A stretch of DNA of 20,922 nucleotides from Cudoniella acicularis (Eukaryota > Ascomycota > Leotiomycetes > Helotiales > Helotiaceae): NCBI GenBank assembly GCA_013054445.1, contig JAAMPI010001024.1, positions 1 to 20,922 of the forward strand, in the 5' to 3' direction. A program made the position numbers and the translations under genes. Numbering within the stretch: the first letter of the stretch is position 1; each line of letters opens with the position of its first letter. This document shows, piece by piece, positions 18,367 through 20,922 of this stretch. A model generated the notes under the pieces. It was not told the DNA's origin and did not search any database. It saw only the letters and a program-made list of their open reading frames with translations.

Positions 18367-18730
18367 AGTGGTGAATAAATGGGTGACTGAAGCCTAAGAT
18401 GTTGAAATTCATTAAAGGGTTAGATTGATATTCTAGTGGATTTATCAGTAACCAAGTTTATGGATGGATGATTTTCATTGGTATTGCAGGGCCGGATCGG
18501 AGTGGCGGACAGCCGATGTTGACCGGACCCGGTCAGCAGACACCGGTTCCGGAGCATAGCAGAAATGGGCAGCAGCCTTGGCGACGAGACTGCCTCGAGT
18601 ATAAAGCTTAGTATTCGCTCCTCTTAGCAAACCACAATCTAACTCTCGTGATCCTACTCACCACGTCTCGCAACATCAATAACGCCAGACACTAAAACCA
18701 CACTGCACCACGATATAGAATTATACTACT
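18367..18730. promoter_or_regulatory. Divergent intergenic region between oxidoreductase fragment and GFA gene
   Basis: About 360 bp separate the two divergent ATGs. A TATA-like TATAAAG lies at 18600-18606, 125-131 bp before the GFA start. The palindrome GACCGGACCCGGTC near 18520, and ACACCGGTTCCGG just after it, give several CGG/CCG pairs of the sort bound by zinc-cluster factors. No experimental support can be read from sequence. Confidence 0.4.
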
Positions 18731-19245
18731 ATGGCCGCCACCGCCGATAAATCCAAGCCCTACTTCCCTCTAGCCGGCGCGCCGACGACGGCTGGTCGAA
18801 ACAAGACTCGGCAACGGCAACTTGCTACTGCGGCGCCGTGCAGCTAGCATTTCCCACCCAAGGACCTGGCCTACTTAGCACCTTTATCTGCCATTGCACC
18901 GACTGCCGCAAGATCACGGCGTCTATGTTCGCCTCAAACTTCTCTATCCTTGACACACATCTCACCCACATCCGCGGCCGCGACAACCTGACAGCTTACG
19001 GCCAATCGCACACTATCACCTCGGGCAAGCTGATGACCAACTATTTCTGCTCCACCTGCGGCACGCTTATGTATCGTGTTGGGACCCCGGGAGCAAGTAT
19101 CCTGCGCATTGGCACGGTGGACGATTTCCATCTGCACGAGACGAAGCTGAAGCCAAGGTCTGAGCGGTATGTCAAGGACCGTGTTGGTTGGCTGTGTGCT
19201 GTGGAGGGCGCCGAGCAGTTTGAGGCAGAGCGTTTAAGGCAGTAG
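18731..19245 (+). pseudogene. GFA/CENP-V-type zinc protein with a single-base frameshift near 18780
   Basis: The main frame carries the complete GFA (glutathione-dependent formaldehyde-activating enzyme-like) zinc motif set: CYCGAVQL, ICHCTDCRK and CSTCGTLMYR. Near the end are ILRIGTVDDFHLHETKLKP and VKDRVGWL; the stop TAG is at 19243-19245. Upstream in the same frame DDGWSKQDSATAT fits the family, but the only sensible start, MAATADKSKPYFPLAG at 18731, is one base out of register. The span is 515 nt, one short of 172 codons, so one missing base near 18777-18785 (GCCGGCGCGCCGACGAC) accounts for everything. Given N characters elsewhere, an assembly error is about as likely as a true mutation. 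Seven zinc-ligand cysteines are present. The biochemical activity of fungal single-domain members is mostly unproven. Confidence 0.8.
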
Positions 19246-20690
19246 ATTTAGTATTATAAAAACGACGAATTATACCGAATTTATGCTAAAATATATTAGA
19301 ATAAGTATATTAGATTGCAAATAATACTTACCAACAATATAAAGCAATAGTATATCCTACTGGTTTATTTTGTATGTATAATCAAGCATTATAATATCGT
19401 GGTTAGTATAGGTAATTTCGAGAGAAGCACGGAAAGCAATAAATAGTTGTAAAATTCTATTGTCGACCTAATTAGTCTTAATATCATACTTAATATAATT
19501 GGATATACGATATTCAATAAGAGCATCTATATTTATCTTCCCCTGGAGCAATTCACGGTGAAGCTGACGAGTATGGTTTAAAAAGTCTTTAGGTATAAAA
19601 GGAGTTGTCGATGTTTGTTCATGATAGGCTTGAATATTCCTAGTTAAAACACCTAATCAAATTAGTTAAAGCTATTGAATCATTAACTAGCTATACTTTA
19701 GTCTTATGATTGTGATTCGGTAGTATTTTCGGTCTGTCACAGAAGCTGCAAAGGTGGAGTGGAATAGATTGAATTAAAGGTCTATTGCTACGTCTGCCAA
19801 CCAACGTGGAGAGTTCAAGATGTTACGTGAAGAAAGGAAAACAGAGTTTGAAGGTTCAATAAGAAAAAGGGGCCAGGAGGGAGCTTGGGCCTCTCAGCCA
19901 CTGTTATCGGGGACGGCATGTGGCGCTTGGTGTGTGGCATGGGGGTTCTGGGGGACTCCTGTGACAAGTGGCGGGTTTGATAATGGTTTACCACTGATAT
20001 TCGGCCATGGTGTTTAAAAGTAAAGCTTTTGTGCGCACAGGAAAGGTGAAGCCGGTTTTATAAGCACCTTTATCTGTAACGGGCCTAGCATTATAGTATA
20101 GTAGGCATTAATTGGGGGATGCTAAACTAGAGAAGAACTCTATTTACTTCGATTGCGATCTTGAGTTGAGCGAGCCGGTCGGTGTTTGTCAGAGATTAGT
20201 GGTCAAGTGACACGTGATCGACAAGAAGATGACATTTTGGGCGTCGCAACTAAGTCATTTAAAGATTAGTAGATTTTGCGTCAGGCTCGATAAATAAACT
20301 AGAAATTCCTATCATCCTTATAACCCTTCCCTATAATAGATTTAATTTTGAGCTAAAAATTAAAAGAACCACTCTTATATTAATTAGAGTGACTAATCTA
20401 GGTAATTTATAAGTTTAAATATAATACGTTATTATTGAAATTTAATAAAAGCATAGGATAAAAAGAGTAGTTAGAAAACTAGTCTTATAATAAATAAGTT
20501 TAAAGCGTAGTCAATTCACCCTACTATAAGTTAAGTATAAGTAGTAACATGTATATAAGAGAGGAGAAGCACTAGACTAGATTAGGAAGCGAAAAATAGG
20601 ATAAAATACTATTTTGTATTAAAATTATAAACGTTCTAGTTGGATTTAGAGGGATAGTATTTCGCTTCACAGGGATTTTCGCTTCGCAGG
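19246..20690. other. Long AT-rich gene-free stretch
   Basis: No gene recognised in 1.4 kb. 19246-19720 and 20280-20650 are strongly AT-rich and look like decayed repeats; 19730-20110 is of ordinary composition with only short open frames (the largest, 19820-20017, 65 codons, is Gly/Trp-rich and implausible). A CACGTG site lies near 20211. A direct repeat TTCGCTTC.CAGG (20661-20690) abuts the LTR that follows. Confidence 0.45.
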
Positions 20691-20894
20691 TGTCACAGAC
20701 CTGGTCTGACGCGTTCCCCTTGCCTTGTCACGTGTCCTGGTCCGTGCCAGCACTCACCTCCTGTATATATAGACCCCTTCAGGGCCACCTCTCTCCTTCT
20801 CTCCTTAGCTTAGTTTCTTCGATAATACAGCACCTTCTTACAAATACGTCCCCACGTGACGTCAGGGCCCTAGTGCCTTTGCAGAGCTGTAACA
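20691..20894 (+). mobile_element. LTR of a retrotransposon, possibly continuing past the window
   Basis: It starts TGTCACAGACCTGGTCTGAC and has a TATATATAG box (20764-20772) followed by a pyrimidine-rich CTCTCTCCTTCTCTCC transcription-start-like region, as in fungal LTRs. A TG..CA end is possible at GCTGTAACA (20894), giving 204 bp, but the true end may lie beyond. The opening TGTCAC.GACCTG resembles the reverse-strand end of the 17871-18136 LTR (TGTCACGACCTGAG), suggesting related families. No flanking duplication (GCAGG vs TTAAA) is seen, fitting the 5' LTR of a longer element running off the window. Confidence 0.5.
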
Positions 20895-20922
20895 TTAAAC
20901 TAAGCTCACCCCTCTTTGCCTG

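Noticed and set aside
18110..18412. 100-codon minus-strand open frame
   Set aside because: Its frame ignores the intron of the oxidoreductase and mixes LTR, intron and exon sequence.
19736..19967. TGTCACAG ... CTGTGACA, a possible solo LTR
   Set aside because: Only eight bases match as inverted ends; no flanking duplication, TATA box or second copy.
1..20922. CRISPR array, rRNA or bacterial-type operon signals
   Set aside because: None seen; introns and gene families show fungal nuclear DNA.

Overview
The window reads as nuclear DNA of a filamentous ascomycete (Pezizomycotina). Genes are split by 47-160 bp introns with GT..AG ends and CTGAC/CTAA-like branch sites. The recognisable families are fungal: X325/BIM1-like copper proteins, a ferric reductase, APC and ACS-type transporters, a NACHT NLR and a GFA-domain protein. 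Moderate GC genic DNA alternates with AT-rich blocks, and several stop codons look like C-to-T or G-to-A changes of the RIP type. A leotiomycete would fit, but the sequence alone does not settle the species. N characters and a 22-G run near 6.1-6.6 kb show that part of the assembly is poor.

Layout. 1-911 (minus): a partial, broken gene of a large fungal family of unknown function. 1.15-2.02 kb (plus): a decayed ACS-type MFS transporter. 3.33-3.61 kb: a small element with terminal inverted repeats. 3.64-3.95 kb: a possible membrane-protein remnant. 4.27-5.20 kb (plus): an intact secreted Cys- and Thr-rich protein. 5.97-6.55 kb: an LTR fragment, a 260 bp AT-rich palindrome and more AT-rich DNA. 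6.58-7.53 kb (minus): an APC permease missing an internal block of membrane segments. 7.81-8.49 kb (minus): a broken ferric reductase. 10.17-11.39 kb (plus): an intact GPI-anchored X325 protein. 11.68-11.82 kb (minus): a previously unmarked X325 fossil. 14.02-14.60 kb (plus): a second, anchorless X325 gene. 15.72-15.95 kb: an LTR-like sequence. 16.48-17.87 kb (minus): a NACHT NLR relic split by a 373 bp TA-flanked MITE. 17.87-18.14 kb: a 266 bp LTR. 18.14-18.37 kb (minus): the first exons of a quinone oxidoreductase, cut off by that LTR. 18.73-19.25 kb (plus): a GFA-domain gene with a one-base frameshift. 20.69 kb to the end: another LTR.

Taken together this is an accessory, repeat-rich region in which only three protein genes look intact: the secreted protein and the two X325 genes. 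The coherent theme is copper and iron at the cell surface: two X325 genes, an X325 fossil and a dead metalloreductase lie within 7 kb. The rest is a gene graveyard, where transporters have lost internal membrane segments and an LTR joins two unrelated half-genes.
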